Below are positions 6,296 to 15,777 of a stretch of 16,038 bases of DNA, one piece after another. Each line of letters begins with the position of its first letter. Within the stretch, counting starts at the first letter, position 1. The DNA is from JBFWIL01 sp050256015 (GTDB lineage Bacteria; Bacteroidota; Bacteroidia; Bacteroidales; Prolixibacteraceae), in contig JBFWIL010000030.1 of NCBI GenBank assembly GCA_050256015.1, forward strand, positions 1 through 16,038, given 5' to 3'. The notes beneath the pieces were generated by a model. It ran no database searches, was not told the origin of the DNA, and saw nothing but the letters and a program-made list of their open reading frames with translations. The translations under genes and the position numbers were made by a program.

Positions 6296-8725
6296 TTATT
6301 GTTTTTTTTTCATAAACGGGTTACACGGCTCAATAGTAAAAATTGTCTTACCTTCCAAAGGATTATGATCAAGGAGATAGCTCTTTCGGTGAAAATAAAG
6401 GTCAAGCGCATTCAATTTATTATCAGATGGAAGACAAACAAGTCCGTGAACCTTGCTCTTATCCGTGCTGAAAACAACCAGGTCAAGCTTTGACCAGTCC
6501 ATCTCCCTGGTACATTGTGCCAGTTCGATATGAGGAATTACTGTTCCGTCCCTGACCAGCAGGACAACAGGAATGTTCCCGGCCCGGATACTATTCCAGC
6601 CTTTATCGTACACTTTTCCAGTCTGGTAATCGATCCATTTTCCTCCGGGAAGATAAACATCACGTGCCGGTACATTTTCAAATAAAGGAGCGACCAACAT
6701 GTCCGAACCCAAAAGATATTCATCGTCAATCATCCAGGAACCGGCATCATGCGGAAATTCAACGAATAAGGCCCTGACCATGGGCAAGCCCTTTTCAGTG
6801 CAGACCTTGGCCTGTGCATAGATATAGGGCATTAACCGGTAGCGCAGGTTATCGGCTCTGCGAAAAGCATTCTCAAAGTCCTTCCCGTAAGCCCAGGGTT
6901 CTTTGGGAGGCTCACCATGGCAACGGCTGTGCGAGCTCAACAATCCGAAGGGTAGCCATCGGCGGTACAGATCTTCTGGAGTTTTCTGTACAAATCCGCC
7001 AATATCATGGCTCCAGAATGCAAAGCCTGACAAGCCCAGAGACAAACCGCCCCTCAGGGTGGCAGCCATCGCCGTGTTGCTGTTGGCAGCATCGCCGCCC
7101 CAGTGCAGCGGATAACGCTGACTGCCGGCCCATGCACTTCGTGCCCAGATGATATGTTCGCCGGTAACCTGATGAATCCCGTCATGAGCTGCCTTATTGT
7201 AGCGCAGGGGATAAAGGTTATGCTCGTAAAAACCGGTACGACCATTGGCATAAATACCATTTAAAGGTACCGCTTCACCAAAGTCGACTTTTATAGCGCC
7301 AACCCCCATTTTTAACAAGTCTGCCAGTTTTTCCTGGTACCATTTTACGGCATCCGGATTGGTAAAATCAAGCATGGCATCCTCTGCCGTAAGATTCCCT
7401 TTGGCATCTTTGATATAAAGTCCTTCCTGCACAATTTCCGGGAAAAGTTTATTTTTAGGGACAAAGTAGGGTAACTGCCAGAGACAAATATGAAAACCAT
7501 CATCTCCCAAGTCCTCAATCATCTTTTCAGGATGCTCAAAACGGGATGTCGAAAACTGGTAATCACACCGCCAGTCTGTTTCAAACCATCCCGTATCAAA
7601 ATGGATCACATCTGCCGGTATTTTATCCTTTCGCAAATGAGCAGCCACCTCATACCCCTGCTTTTCCGAATTATAGGTAATCCGGCTCATCCACAGGCCG
7701 AACGACCATAGTGGTGGCATGGATGCTTTGCCCGTCAGATCAGTATATTCATCAAGGATCGCTTTGGGTTCTCCAAGAAAGATAAACAGATCGAGCTGAT
7801 CATCGCCGGTCATCAAGGTACTGACCCCGCCGAACGAAGCCCCGAAATCGCAGGTTACAGGCGCGGATGTATGTATGAACATGCCATAACCGCGACTGCT
7901 CATGAAAAAGGGAACGGGCTTGTACATCGCCTCATTTTGAGTTCCGTTGGCATCATCCGCATAAAGTACTACCCGTTGGCCACGCTTATTGAAGTTCTTG
8001 AACGACTCTCCGCAGCCAAAGATCTTCTCACCGGGCGACAGCGTAAAGGATGCTGCCATGCTCCTCGAATAATCAGAAGAACGCCTCACAAAGGAAAAAG
8101 GCACAATCGGTGTATAAGTTCCTTCATTATCCGAAGGACTGTCGGTCTGCGTGAGTAGCTTCCCCGATGCATCATAAATTTTGATATGCCAGGGCTTTTC
8201 CTGTATAACAACAGAACCAAAGGCACTGGTATACCGGTAACCTTCATCCGTCTTGCTGTATTTCCAGGTTCCCGGTTTGGCTGATGGCGCTGTTCCGTTG
8301 ATCAGCATCAGCGATTTGAATTCCGGCCTGGCCGAAAAGCCGGTATTCATCCGGATGCGGATTGTTCTGCCCGAAACGAAACTGACAGAAAAGGGTAAAT
8401 GAGGATCATCTTCATACTCGTTTGCCGGAAATTCATTTCCATCCGAAGGCCTGAGAAATGCCAGCATATTATCGAAAGCCTGCCTCGTTTTATACACCAT
8501 CCGCTGCCATTTAATAAGGCCTTCCCCACTCACCGGATCAAACAGGGCAAGACTGTCAGCAACGAAATAAGTATTCTTAAAATTCTTAAAGTCATGGCTT
8601 ATATCAACAGGTTCATTCAATAAATAGCTTATCTGCCCGAATTCCTGGGCATGGGATGTAAAGGTCAGGACCATAAACAACAGAAAACACAGGAACTGAC
8701 AATTTATATTATTTCTTTTTTGCAT
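6296..8725 (-). CDS. GH31 family glycoside hydrolase, alpha-xylosidase-like
   Basis: An 809-residue secreted enzyme with a Sec signal peptide at residues 1-26 (hydrophobic core, then SHA|Q). No lipobox is present, so it should be periplasmic or otherwise soluble. An N-terminal beta-sandwich (FGCGESF near 235) is followed by a TIM barrel. The barrel contains the metal-free GH31 signature KVDFGE with nucleophile Asp481 and HWGGD with acid/base Asp545. HFDTGWF, FGLLSSHSR and GFAFWSHDIGG also match, and the overall pattern is closest to Escherichia coli YicI-type alpha-xylosidases (YicI has KTDFGERIP; here KVDFGEAVP). No PA14 insert is apparent. The likely reaction is release of alpha-1,6-linked xylose from xyloglucan-type oligosaccharides; other GH31 specificities such as alpha-glucosidase cannot be excluded. 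It is the last gene of the locus, 15 bp after the GH35 gene, so co-transcription is very likely. Ends in TAA. Confidence 0.93.
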   Translation of the reverse strand: MQKRNNINCQFLCFLLFMVLTFTSHAQEFGQISYLLNEPVDISHDFKNFKNTYFVADSLALFDPVSGEGLIKWQRMVYKTRQAFDNMLAFLRPSDGNEFPANEYEDDPHLPFSVSFVSGRTIRIRMNTGFSARPEFKSLMLINGTAPSAKPGTWKYSKTDEGYRYTSAFGSVVIQEKPWHIKIYDASGKLLTQTDSPSDNEGTYTPIVPFSFVRRSSDYSRSMAASFTLSPGEKIFGCGESFKNFNKRGQRVVLYADDANGTQNEAMYKPVPFFMSSRGYGMFIHTSAPVTCDFGASFGGVSTLMTGDDQLDLFIFLGEPKAILDEYTDLTGKASMPPLWSFGLWMSRITYNSEKQGYEVAAHLRKDKIPADVIHFDTGWFETDWRCDYQFSTSRFEHPEKMIEDLGDDGFHICLWQLPYFVPKNKLFPEIVQEGLYIKDAKGNLTAEDAMLDFTNPDAVKWYQEKLADLLKMGVGAIKVDFGEAVPLNGIYANGRTGFYEHNLYPLRYNKAAHDGIHQVTGEHIIWARSAWAGSQRYPLHWGGDAANSNTAMAATLRGGLSLGLSGFAFWSHDIGGFVQKTPEDLYRRWLPFGLLSSHSRCHGEPPKEPWAYGKDFENAFRRADNLRYRLMPYIYAQAKVCTEKGLPMVRALFVEFPHDAGSWMIDDEYLLGSDMLVAPLFENVPARDVYLPGGKWIDYQTGKVYDKGWNSIRAGNIPVVLLVRDGTVIPHIELAQCTREMDWSKLDLVVFSTDKSKVHGLVCLPSDNKLNALDLYFHRKSYLLDHNPLEGKTIFTIEPCNPFMKKKQ

Positions 8726-8740
8726 AATTACCAGTTGTTT

Positions 8741-10432
8741 TTATTTATACCGGTACAGCGTGATCTCCTGGATGCTCATTCCCCCCATTTTCAATCCGGT
8801 TCCGGAGAATGTACTGCAGTGGGTCTCATCTCCGTTCAACCTGCGTCCCGGTATCCATTTTCCATCTTTGAAGACTCCCTCATCGACATGATCAACTCCT
8901 ATATAAGGTAATTCTCCCGGTTCTTTTAATTTAAACCGGACATTCAGGTCACGTCCCAACACGATAAACTGATCACGCCCAAGCTGGATGATAAGGCCGC
9001 CGGAAGAAGGGGTTCCATGATCGTAATCCGGTTGCTGCCCGGCCGGTCTTCGCGACTTCATCGGATCAGCCATAACCACATAATCTCCCATTTCAAATTC
9101 CTGGTATGGCTTTTCTTCATTCACCAGGATTCCGAGCATGGTCCCTACACCCTGATTTTGCAGAATCAACCCGGACATTTCATTCAAAAGGGAATATGTA
9201 TCGGCCAGGGGATTATTTTCCGGCCCGGGATAACCGTCAACACCAAAAGGAGAAAAGCCCATAATATTATATTCACCTATGGCAAACAATAAATTTGAAG
9301 CGCCTGTGGCCCCTCCCCTTGTTTCGGGAATGAACATCGGGTTATCCAACCGGTGATACTGCTCCATCACCCACTGAAAATCTTTGTAATAAACATCCGG
9401 AGAAATAAAGTCAATTGCAGGGGCCGCTATTTTCCACATATCCATCACCTCCGCCAGAGGACCACCCCCGGGGAACCGGCCCGTCCATGGATAATCCGGC
9501 TGTTTCAGCCAGGCGTTGCAGTACATGGGCAGGTTGTATTCCTTTTTCCCTTCGGCAGCAACATAACCGATATACCTGGCATAATGATAGGCCATAAAAA
9601 GTTCTTCGGTATAGAAAGATAGAGCCTTCCAGCTATCTGTATCAACAAAACTTTTCCCAAAGACGTCCTCCCAGTTGCCGCTGGTCTTAAACCCGTTCGC
9701 TTTCCATACCTGGTACAATTCCGGCGACATGGCTGTCTTGTTTTCTGTCAGATAATTGATCACCTCCCGGGGTACCGGCCCGTAAAATGCTTTTTCGGCA
9801 GCAGGACAAAAATCCCTGATAGCATTACGTATGCCGACTTCATTCTCAACCTGCACCAGGATGACATTCCTGTTTTTGTCCGTTTCCCGGATATGACGCA
9901 TCATCATGGCAAAAGCCCTGGCATCAGCCTTCATGGATTCCTCCCCGAATGTTGAAAGTATTTCCAGCGGTTTCCCGGTCGGGTCAAGGGTACGCGGAAA
10001 ACGTTGATAATCCTTTTTAACCCAGGAAGGGATATAGATGGAACCGCTGTTTTTCCAGCTTGCAAACCAGATTAAGATAGTCTTTAAGTTGGCACTTTCA
10101 GACTCTTTAATGATGGCATCGACAAGGGTAAAATCGAATTTACCCTCTTCCGGTTCAACCAGTTCCCAGGATGCCGTTGCGATGACCGCATTCATATTTC
10201 CCCGGGCTAAACGGGGCCAGATTCCTTTCATATATTCCAGATTTGAACATGTTGAATTCCGGAGTTCGCCGGCCAGCATCAAAAATGGCTTTCCATCCAC
10301 AACAAGTTGCGTGGCTGTTCCTTGTTTTCTCAAATGAGGAATCTCATTTTGAGCGTTCAGGGGAAAATTGCCGTTTATTGAGAATACCAGTAACCACAAA
10401 CTAATATTCACCGCTTTTTTAAATTCTCTCAT
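8741..10432 (-). CDS. GH35 beta-galactosidase-like protein with DUF5597 C-terminal domain
   Basis: A 563-residue exported enzyme; residues 1-27 form a signal peptide (LNA|Q). The catalytic barrel starts near residue 36 with the motif GKPFLMLAGELRNS. The acid/base is Glu198 in VQVENEVG and the nucleophile is Glu370 in IPETRGG, both in the places expected for GH35. The region from about residue 410 to the end matches the beta-rich DUF5597 domain that accompanies this GH35 clade. The family member best known to me is the Cellvibrio japonicus xyloglucan-active Bgl35A, which is encoded beside a GH31 alpha-xylosidase and a TonB-dependent receptor. By analogy this enzyme would remove beta-1,2-linked galactose capping xylose side chains, exposing the xylose to the GH31 enzyme. 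That substrate is inferred; galactans or other galactosides remain possible. It lies 55 bp after the susD-like gene and 15 bp before GH31. Confidence 0.92.
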   Translation of the reverse strand: MREFKKAVNISLWLLVFSINGNFPLNAQNEIPHLRKQGTATQLVVDGKPFLMLAGELRNSTCSNLEYMKGIWPRLARGNMNAVIATASWELVEPEEGKFDFTLVDAIIKESESANLKTILIWFASWKNSGSIYIPSWVKKDYQRFPRTLDPTGKPLEILSTFGEESMKADARAFAMMMRHIRETDKNRNVILVQVENEVGIRNAIRDFCPAAEKAFYGPVPREVINYLTENKTAMSPELYQVWKANGFKTSGNWEDVFGKSFVDTDSWKALSFYTEELFMAYHYARYIGYVAAEGKKEYNLPMYCNAWLKQPDYPWTGRFPGGGPLAEVMDMWKIAAPAIDFISPDVYYKDFQWVMEQYHRLDNPMFIPETRGGATGASNLLFAIGEYNIMGFSPFGVDGYPGPENNPLADTYSLLNEMSGLILQNQGVGTMLGILVNEEKPYQEFEMGDYVVMADPMKSRRPAGQQPDYDHGTPSSGGLIIQLGRDQFIVLGRDLNVRFKLKEPGELPYIGVDHVDEGVFKDGKWIPGRRLNGDETHCSTFSGTGLKMGGMSIQEITLYRYK

Positions 10433-10487
10433 TTCTTTAAATATTGATTCCCTTATTCAGAGTCTGTCTGTAATATTCGTGTTTCAT

Positions 10488-12086
10488 TTAATTCCATCCC
10501 GGATTTTGGATCAGTAATCCCTCCGAGAGTTCTATTTCGCTTTGGGGAATACGCAACAATCCCTGCTTTTCGAGGGGAAAGTCAATATTCTTCGTTACTT
10601 CATGTCTTCCATTCCAGACAACAGCATTGCGGACATCCAAAATCTCCTTGGCCTGCTGTAATCCCTGCCTCAGCACATCGTAATACCTGATCCCTTCAAA
10701 CACGAATTCAAATCCCCGTTCATTGAATATGGCATCCTGAGTAACCGCGATCCGGTGATCTTCATCTCCGAAAGCCCGGTCCCTGACCAGATCAAAATAG
10801 GCCTGTGACTTTTCCGCATGACTGTTCAGTTCGAGTTCTGCAGCCATTAAAAGGACATCAGCATAACGCATAATGATCTGGTCCTGATAACCATACATCC
10901 AACTGCTTGCCCCATTGGCCTCCGGATCAGAGACAGTCGGATCCGCTTCACTCGTTAACGTCATATATTTTTTCTGAACATAACCGGTAAATTCCCGCTG
11001 ATCGTCCCCGACATTCGGTATCTCTTCCGTTTCAAGATCGATAATGGAAGCATATCTGCGGGTATCTCCCACTTCGAAACTGTTAAAACATTTTGGAGTG
11101 ATGGTCGCCATTCCCCATCCCGGATAGAAAGGAGCATAAGCGCCCGAATAAGGGATTCCTCTCATGCCAATATATTTCGGATAACCATTAGCCCGCTGTA
11201 CCGAATTTTTTATTGCGAATACGATTTCAGGATTATACTCTCCGGCGTATTGTAATGTTACATCATGATGGTAATCTTCACGCTTTGACCATGGCCAGAG
11301 TGAACCATATCTTTTAACCAGTGAGTGTCCGCTGTTACTGATGCAATCTTCCAGGTAATCAATGGTTTCCTGTTTGGTTAACCCCGGAGCTTCCGTTTTT
11401 TCGTAATACCCGGTGTAAAAGAGGAATACCCGGGCAAGATAACCTTCTGCCGCCCATTTGGTAGCCCGTCCAACCTCATCGGAAGCAATTGCTTCGAACC
11501 GGGTTTCCGGCAGATTGTCAATGGCAAATTTTAAATCATCAATCATGTATGCATACACTTCGTCTGGATCAGTCTGCGGTATATTTTCTGCTTCTGATGT
11601 TTTAACAAGCGGAATATGGCCGAAGTTGCGCTGCATTTCGAAATAGAAATGAGCCCGGAGAAAGCGGGCTTCTGCCTCATACCGGTTGCGCAGATCCGGC
11701 TGATCGCCCCAGTCTATCTGATCCAGGACTTCTGTCAGCACCGTACACCGGCGAATGGCTTTATAATACCTTCCGCTCCAGGTATACCGGTTTATCTCCA
11801 GGTCATTATAATCTTTGAACTCGTCCCAGACCTGGTTGCCGTAAGCATCGGTATAACCGCCACCGCCATAACATTCATCGGAAGCAATGTTGGCTATCAG
11901 AAAAAAGTCGCCGTAATCGCCGGGCAACAGGTCGTAACAACCCACAAGCGTTTCCCACGCGTCCTAGGGTGTCTTATAATAATTTTCGCTTGTTTTTTCC
12001 GTGAGAGGTTCGCTATCCAAAAATGAGTCGTTGCAACCGGCAAGCAACGAGAAAATCGCGACAATATATAACTTATTGATTTTCAT
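10488..12086 (-). pseudogene. SusD-like outer-membrane glycan-binding lipoprotein, interrupted by an in-frame TAG
   Basis: Read from the ATG at 12086, the frame encodes a lipoprotein signal (MKINKLYIVAIFSLLAGC, lipid-anchor Cys18). The typical SusD start follows (NDSFLDSEPLTEKTSENYYKTP), and then a TAG at 11966-11964 as codon 41. The same frame continues without any further stop to TAA at 10488, giving DAWETLVGCYD and a full SusD body. Family features downstream are the TPR-type helices around YYKAIRRCTVLTEVL and the C-terminal RIPQSEIELSEGLLIQNPGWN. Without the stop the protein would have 532 residues, normal for SusD. A GTG at 11945 could restart translation, but the product would lack the signal peptide and lipid anchor and could not reach the surface. 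A single base change from CAG or GAG explains the lesion. The gene lies 11 bp after the susC-like gene; SusD would normally form the lid of that transporter. Sequencing error is the main alternative. Confidence 0.88.
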
Positions 12087-12097
12087 TTGTTTTATTT

Positions 12098-15000
12098 TTA
12101 GAATTTAACATTCACGCCAACTAAAACAGTCCTTGGGTTCGGATAATACCCTAAATCGATCCCTTTTCCCCAGGTATTATCTTCATCTCCGTAACCGACT
12201 TCCGGATCCATCCCTGAATACCCGGTAATGGTCCATAAATTCTGGACAGAAACATAGAACCTCAATTGACTGAGCTTTTCGAGCCTGATCAGTTTGGTAA
12301 AATCATAGCCTAATGTAACATTGCTTATTCTCAGAAAATCGGCATCTTCAATATACAAGGGCGACAAATAATTCCAGTTGCCGTTTGTCTCGTCCCCCTG
12401 GGTCACACGGGGAATTGCGTTCGAAGTACCTTCCCCGTGCCACCGTCCAAGAATAGAAGTCGTGTAGTTATATTGGAAACGTTCAATCGGCCTGTACGAT
12501 TTCACAACCTGCTGGCCGAAGGATCCGTAGGAAGACAGAAAAAAGTCAAAGTTTTTATAATTCAGGGAGAATGAGAGCCCCATGGTATAGTCGGGATACG
12601 GATTGCCCAGATAAATATTGTCGTTAAAGTCAATATCGGCATCATCATTCTGATCAACAAAAATTACATCCCCGGGCTGAGCATCCGGCTGGATCAACTC
12701 TCCGGCCGAATTTTTATAATTATCGATCTGCTCCTGGTTCTGAAAGATTCCTGTCATATCCAGCCCCCAGAAGTAACCGATAGGGTACCCCACCTGGGCC
12801 CTGTTCATTTCCTGCATACCTTTAAACATCACGTCCTGGGGCCCGTGTATAATTCCTTCCGAATTCGGAATGTCCAGTACTTTATTGTCATTGGAAGTAA
12901 AATTCAGGTTAACCTGGTAATCCAGTTTTCCTGTCTTATCCCGGTAGGATAAACCGAGCTCGAATCCTTCATTTCTAACTTTTCCGCCATTAACGAAAGG
13001 ATCTTCTTCAACACCGTATATGGAAGGCACGGAAACCTGTATCAGCCAGTCTTTCGTGGTTTTTCTGTAATAATCGGCTGTAGCCGAAAGTTTTCCGCCA
13101 AAAAAACGTGAGTCAAAGCCAATATCTAGCTGTTCCGATGTTTCCCACTTCACATCCGGGTTCGGCATCCGGTTTTGGTATGAACCGACAAAAGTGGTAT
13201 TCAGGTTGTCGCTGGTACCGAATTCATAGTCCGCGTCCGAGGCAATGGTAGCCAGGTAGGAATAGGCATCGATCCGCTGGTTTCCGTTCTGCCCCCAACT
13301 GGCACGGAGCTTAAAAAAATCCAGCCAACGTGCTGCCGGTTCCATAAACTTTTCGTTGGATACGACCCATCCTGCAGAAACCGAGGGGAAGTAACCCCAG
13401 CGGTTTTTACTGCTGAACCGGGAAGAGGCATCGGCCCGCAGAATACCCGTAAACATGTAGGTTTCCTTATAATTGTAATTGATCCTTCCAAAGTAGGATA
13501 CCAGGTTATCCTTTACCTCCGGCCCGCCTTCGGCCAGAACCTGCCCCTTTTCTGTATTGGTGGCATTATCCAGCCAGGCATGACCAAAGTCATCGAATGT
13601 CAGTTCCTTTTTCCTGCCATACACATAGTCCCCGGTACTCCGCCTGGCCTGCATACCGGCTAAAATGCCAATGCTGTGATCTTCGATCATAAAATCATAG
13701 TTCAGCGTATTTTCCCAGGAATAACTAAGCTTGTTTGTCATCCGCTGATCAACGTAATCCATCTGGTTTACATCAGTAGTACTCAGCCCGTATTCAGGCA
13801 AATAATACCGGTAAGTATAGAGATTGTAATCCAGTCCGAAAGTGGACCTGTATTTCAGGCCTTTCATCGGTTTAACTTCGATATAGACATCGCCCAAAAA
13901 TTTGCCGGCTTTGTTTCTGCGTTGATTTTTGATGGCAAGCGAAGCCATTGGATTAGACTCCTCAGGAAACCACGACGAAGCTTTTGCATATTCCCCTTCT
14001 TCGTCATAAACCGGCAGGAACGGAGTGGCGATCAGGGCATCATGAATCGTATTGTTATACTGGTTCCCGACCATTATCCCTTTCTTTTTGGTGTATGAAA
14101 AGGTCGTTTGCTGGCCAATTCTAACAATATCGGAAATAATATTATGATCAGTATTCGTATGAAAGGTATAACGTTCAAAATCCGAATAATCACTGCCCCC
14201 GATAATCCCTTCCCGGTTGCTGTATGAAAGCGATACAGAATATACCGATTGTTCCGTTCCCCCGTTGGCATAGATCACATGATTTTGCGTCAAAGCATCA
14301 TCTTCCAGCATCTCATCCAGCCAGTATGTACCTTTGCCAACAGCATCCATGTCTATGTTAAAATCGTTGAGCCAGTCGTATGGTTCATGCCCCGAATTGA
14401 CGGCGGCTTCATTCTGGATCATGGCATACTGCTGTGCATTCAGCATGTGCGGTTTTTTGTATATATTCTGCATGCCAAAGTAGCCGTCATAGCCAATCGT
14501 TGCTTTCCCCGGTTTTCCTTTTTTCGTCGTGATCAGTATAACCCCATTAGCCGCACGTGAACCATAAATAGCTGCCGAGGCAGCATCCTTCAGCACATCG
14601 ATCGATTCGATATCGGCATTATTCAGATATGAGATATCGTCGACCTGTACCCCGTCGACGACATACAAGGGAGTAGCATCGCCAACCGTGCCCAAACCGC
14701 GGATGTTCACATTAAAATCTTCGCCGGGCTGGCCCGACAACTGAGAGATATATACTCCCGGGGTTTGTCCCTGCAGAGCTTCGTAAACGGTGTTTGCACT
14801 TCTTTTCTGGATTTCATCGCTTCCGATCTGTACAGTAGATCCGGTGGTCAGCTTCTTTTTCTGTACACCATAACCAATCGCCACTACTTCTTCCAGCCCG
14901 ATGGCTTCCTCGGCCATGGTGACGTTAACGGAAGTCCTGCCGGCCACGCTAATCTCCTGGCTTTTCATACCCACGAACGAGAAGACAAGAACAGCGTCGG

Positions 15001-15340
15001 CCGGGATGTTATTTAAATTGTAATTCCCGTCTGCTCCGGTGATGGTCCCGGTGGTGGTACCTTTTACCACGATGGTTACCCCGGGCAGCGGCTGGCCCTG
15101 CGGGTCGGTTACCCGTCCGTTGACTGTTTTTGTAGCCTGTTGGGTTGATTCCCCGGGTGCATTTGTCCCCGGTGGAGAAGGCAGGATCAGTTTGCCCGGG
15201 TTTCCCGTCTGCTTTTCCAGCGGGTTTCCCCCCCGGGAAGGAGTGCCGGCCAGCAGCGGGCTGATACCCGTGGCTGCCAGCAAAAAGAAAGTCATCAGGA
15301 TTCCCCGGATTCGGGGATACATTTTTGTTTTACTATTCAT
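12098..15340 (-). CDS. SusC/RagA-like TonB-dependent transporter
   Basis: A 1080-residue outer-membrane beta-barrel that would import glycan fragments using TonB energy. Domains in order: signal peptide 1-31; a Gly/Pro/Thr-rich linker 32-72; a CarboxypepD_reg-like beta-sandwich at about 73-144 (VNGRVTDPQGQPLPGV); a TonB-box-like EEVVAIGYG at 150-158; a plug domain at about 160-275 with the hallmark YVVDG, IESIDVLKDAASAAIYGSRAANG and ILITTKKGK motifs; then the barrel to the C-terminal aromatic strand ending VGVNVKF. There is no N-terminal STN domain, so direct signalling to an anti-sigma factor is not expected. The reading frame is complete. It is the first gene of the locus, 11 bp before the susD-like gene, and the two would normally form a pedal-bin import complex. 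The start at 15340 is preferred; Met7 (15322) is possible. The substrate is inferred only from the neighbouring GH35 and GH31 genes. Confidence 0.96.
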   Translation of the reverse strand: MNSKTKMYPRIRGILMTFFLLAATGISPLLAGTPSRGGNPLEKQTGNPGKLILPSPPGTNAPGESTQQATKTVNGRVTDPQGQPLPGVTIVVKGTTTGTITGADGNYNLNNIPADAVLVFSFVGMKSQEISVAGRTSVNVTMAEEAIGLEEVVAIGYGVQKKKLTTGSTVQIGSDEIQKRSANTVYEALQGQTPGVYISQLSGQPGEDFNVNIRGLGTVGDATPLYVVDGVQVDDISYLNNADIESIDVLKDAASAAIYGSRAANGVILITTKKGKPGKATIGYDGYFGMQNIYKKPHMLNAQQYAMIQNEAAVNSGHEPYDWLNDFNIDMDAVGKGTYWLDEMLEDDALTQNHVIYANGGTEQSVYSVSLSYSNREGIIGGSDYSDFERYTFHTNTDHNIISDIVRIGQQTTFSYTKKKGIMVGNQYNNTIHDALIATPFLPVYDEEGEYAKASSWFPEESNPMASLAIKNQRRNKAGKFLGDVYIEVKPMKGLKYRSTFGLDYNLYTYRYYLPEYGLSTTDVNQMDYVDQRMTNKLSYSWENTLNYDFMIEDHSIGILAGMQARRSTGDYVYGRKKELTFDDFGHAWLDNATNTEKGQVLAEGGPEVKDNLVSYFGRINYNYKETYMFTGILRADASSRFSSKNRWGYFPSVSAGWVVSNEKFMEPAARWLDFFKLRASWGQNGNQRIDAYSYLATIASDADYEFGTSDNLNTTFVGSYQNRMPNPDVKWETSEQLDIGFDSRFFGGKLSATADYYRKTTKDWLIQVSVPSIYGVEEDPFVNGGKVRNEGFELGLSYRDKTGKLDYQVNLNFTSNDNKVLDIPNSEGIIHGPQDVMFKGMQEMNRAQVGYPIGYFWGLDMTGIFQNQEQIDNYKNSAGELIQPDAQPGDVIFVDQNDDADIDFNDNIYLGNPYPDYTMGLSFSLNYKNFDFFLSSYGSFGQQVVKSYRPIERFQYNYTTSILGRWHGEGTSNAIPRVTQGDETNGNWNYLSPLYIEDADFLRISNVTLGYDFTKLIRLEKLSQLRFYVSVQNLWTITGYSGMDPEVGYGDEDNTWGKGIDLGYYPNPRTVLVGVNVKF

Positions 15341-15452
15341 AGTCAGGTAGTTTAAAGGTTTGGGTTACTTTTCGGAAAGGGCATAGTTTGGCCCGTAAGC
15401 AGAATTTTTGTTTCATACTTTTAGGATTTTAGGGTAAATGTTCAGTTGATGC

Positions 15453-15477
15453 CGGATTCACAGGAATCCGTGAATTC
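15453..15477. repeat. Two overlapping, mutually exclusive hairpins in the susC leader
   Basis: CGGATTC (15453-15459) pairs perfectly with GAATCCG (15464-15470) around the loop ACAG. The overlapping ATTCAC (15456-15461) pairs with GTGAAT (15470-15475) around an 8-base loop. The two folds cannot form together. They lie about 115-135 bases before the susC-like start codon. Confidence 0.6.
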
Positions 15478-15777
15478 TCCTGCTGGAGGTATTTACAGCA
15501 ACATTACGGAGGCGGACGGTGGCAAAAGGATTTTGCGTAAAGCATAACTTTTTAGTTTTTGGTTAAACGCGGCAGGTTTCAGTGATGTTCCCGGGGGAAC
15601 AACCATCTGCCCGGTACTTAAAAAGAGGTAAGGGCTTATTCATTTAAGCCTCCCGTTTAAAGCGGTTCGCGTCCAGCGCCTGCCGGTGGATTGTCCCGGC
15701 TGCAAGGTCCAGCAACCGGCTGAAATGTGTAAGAAAAAATGACACAAAAAAAGAAGGCGCGAACGATTGTCATTATT

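Noticed and set aside
10488..11945. Independent SusD gene starting at GTG 11945
   Set aside because: The upstream in-frame sequence supplies the lipoprotein signal and conserved N-terminus of SusD, so the GTG frame is the remnant after the TAG and not the native gene start.
11964..11966. TAG reassigned to an amino acid in this genome
   Set aside because: The SDR gene ends in TAG at 2341-2339 and the phosphorylase gene ends in TAG at 6013-6015, both exactly where the family C-termini are expected, so TAG acts as a normal stop here.
15661..15680. tRNA T-arm (GGTTCGCGTCC resembles a T-loop consensus)
   Set aside because: No matching T stem, anticodon arm or acceptor stem can be drawn around it on either strand.
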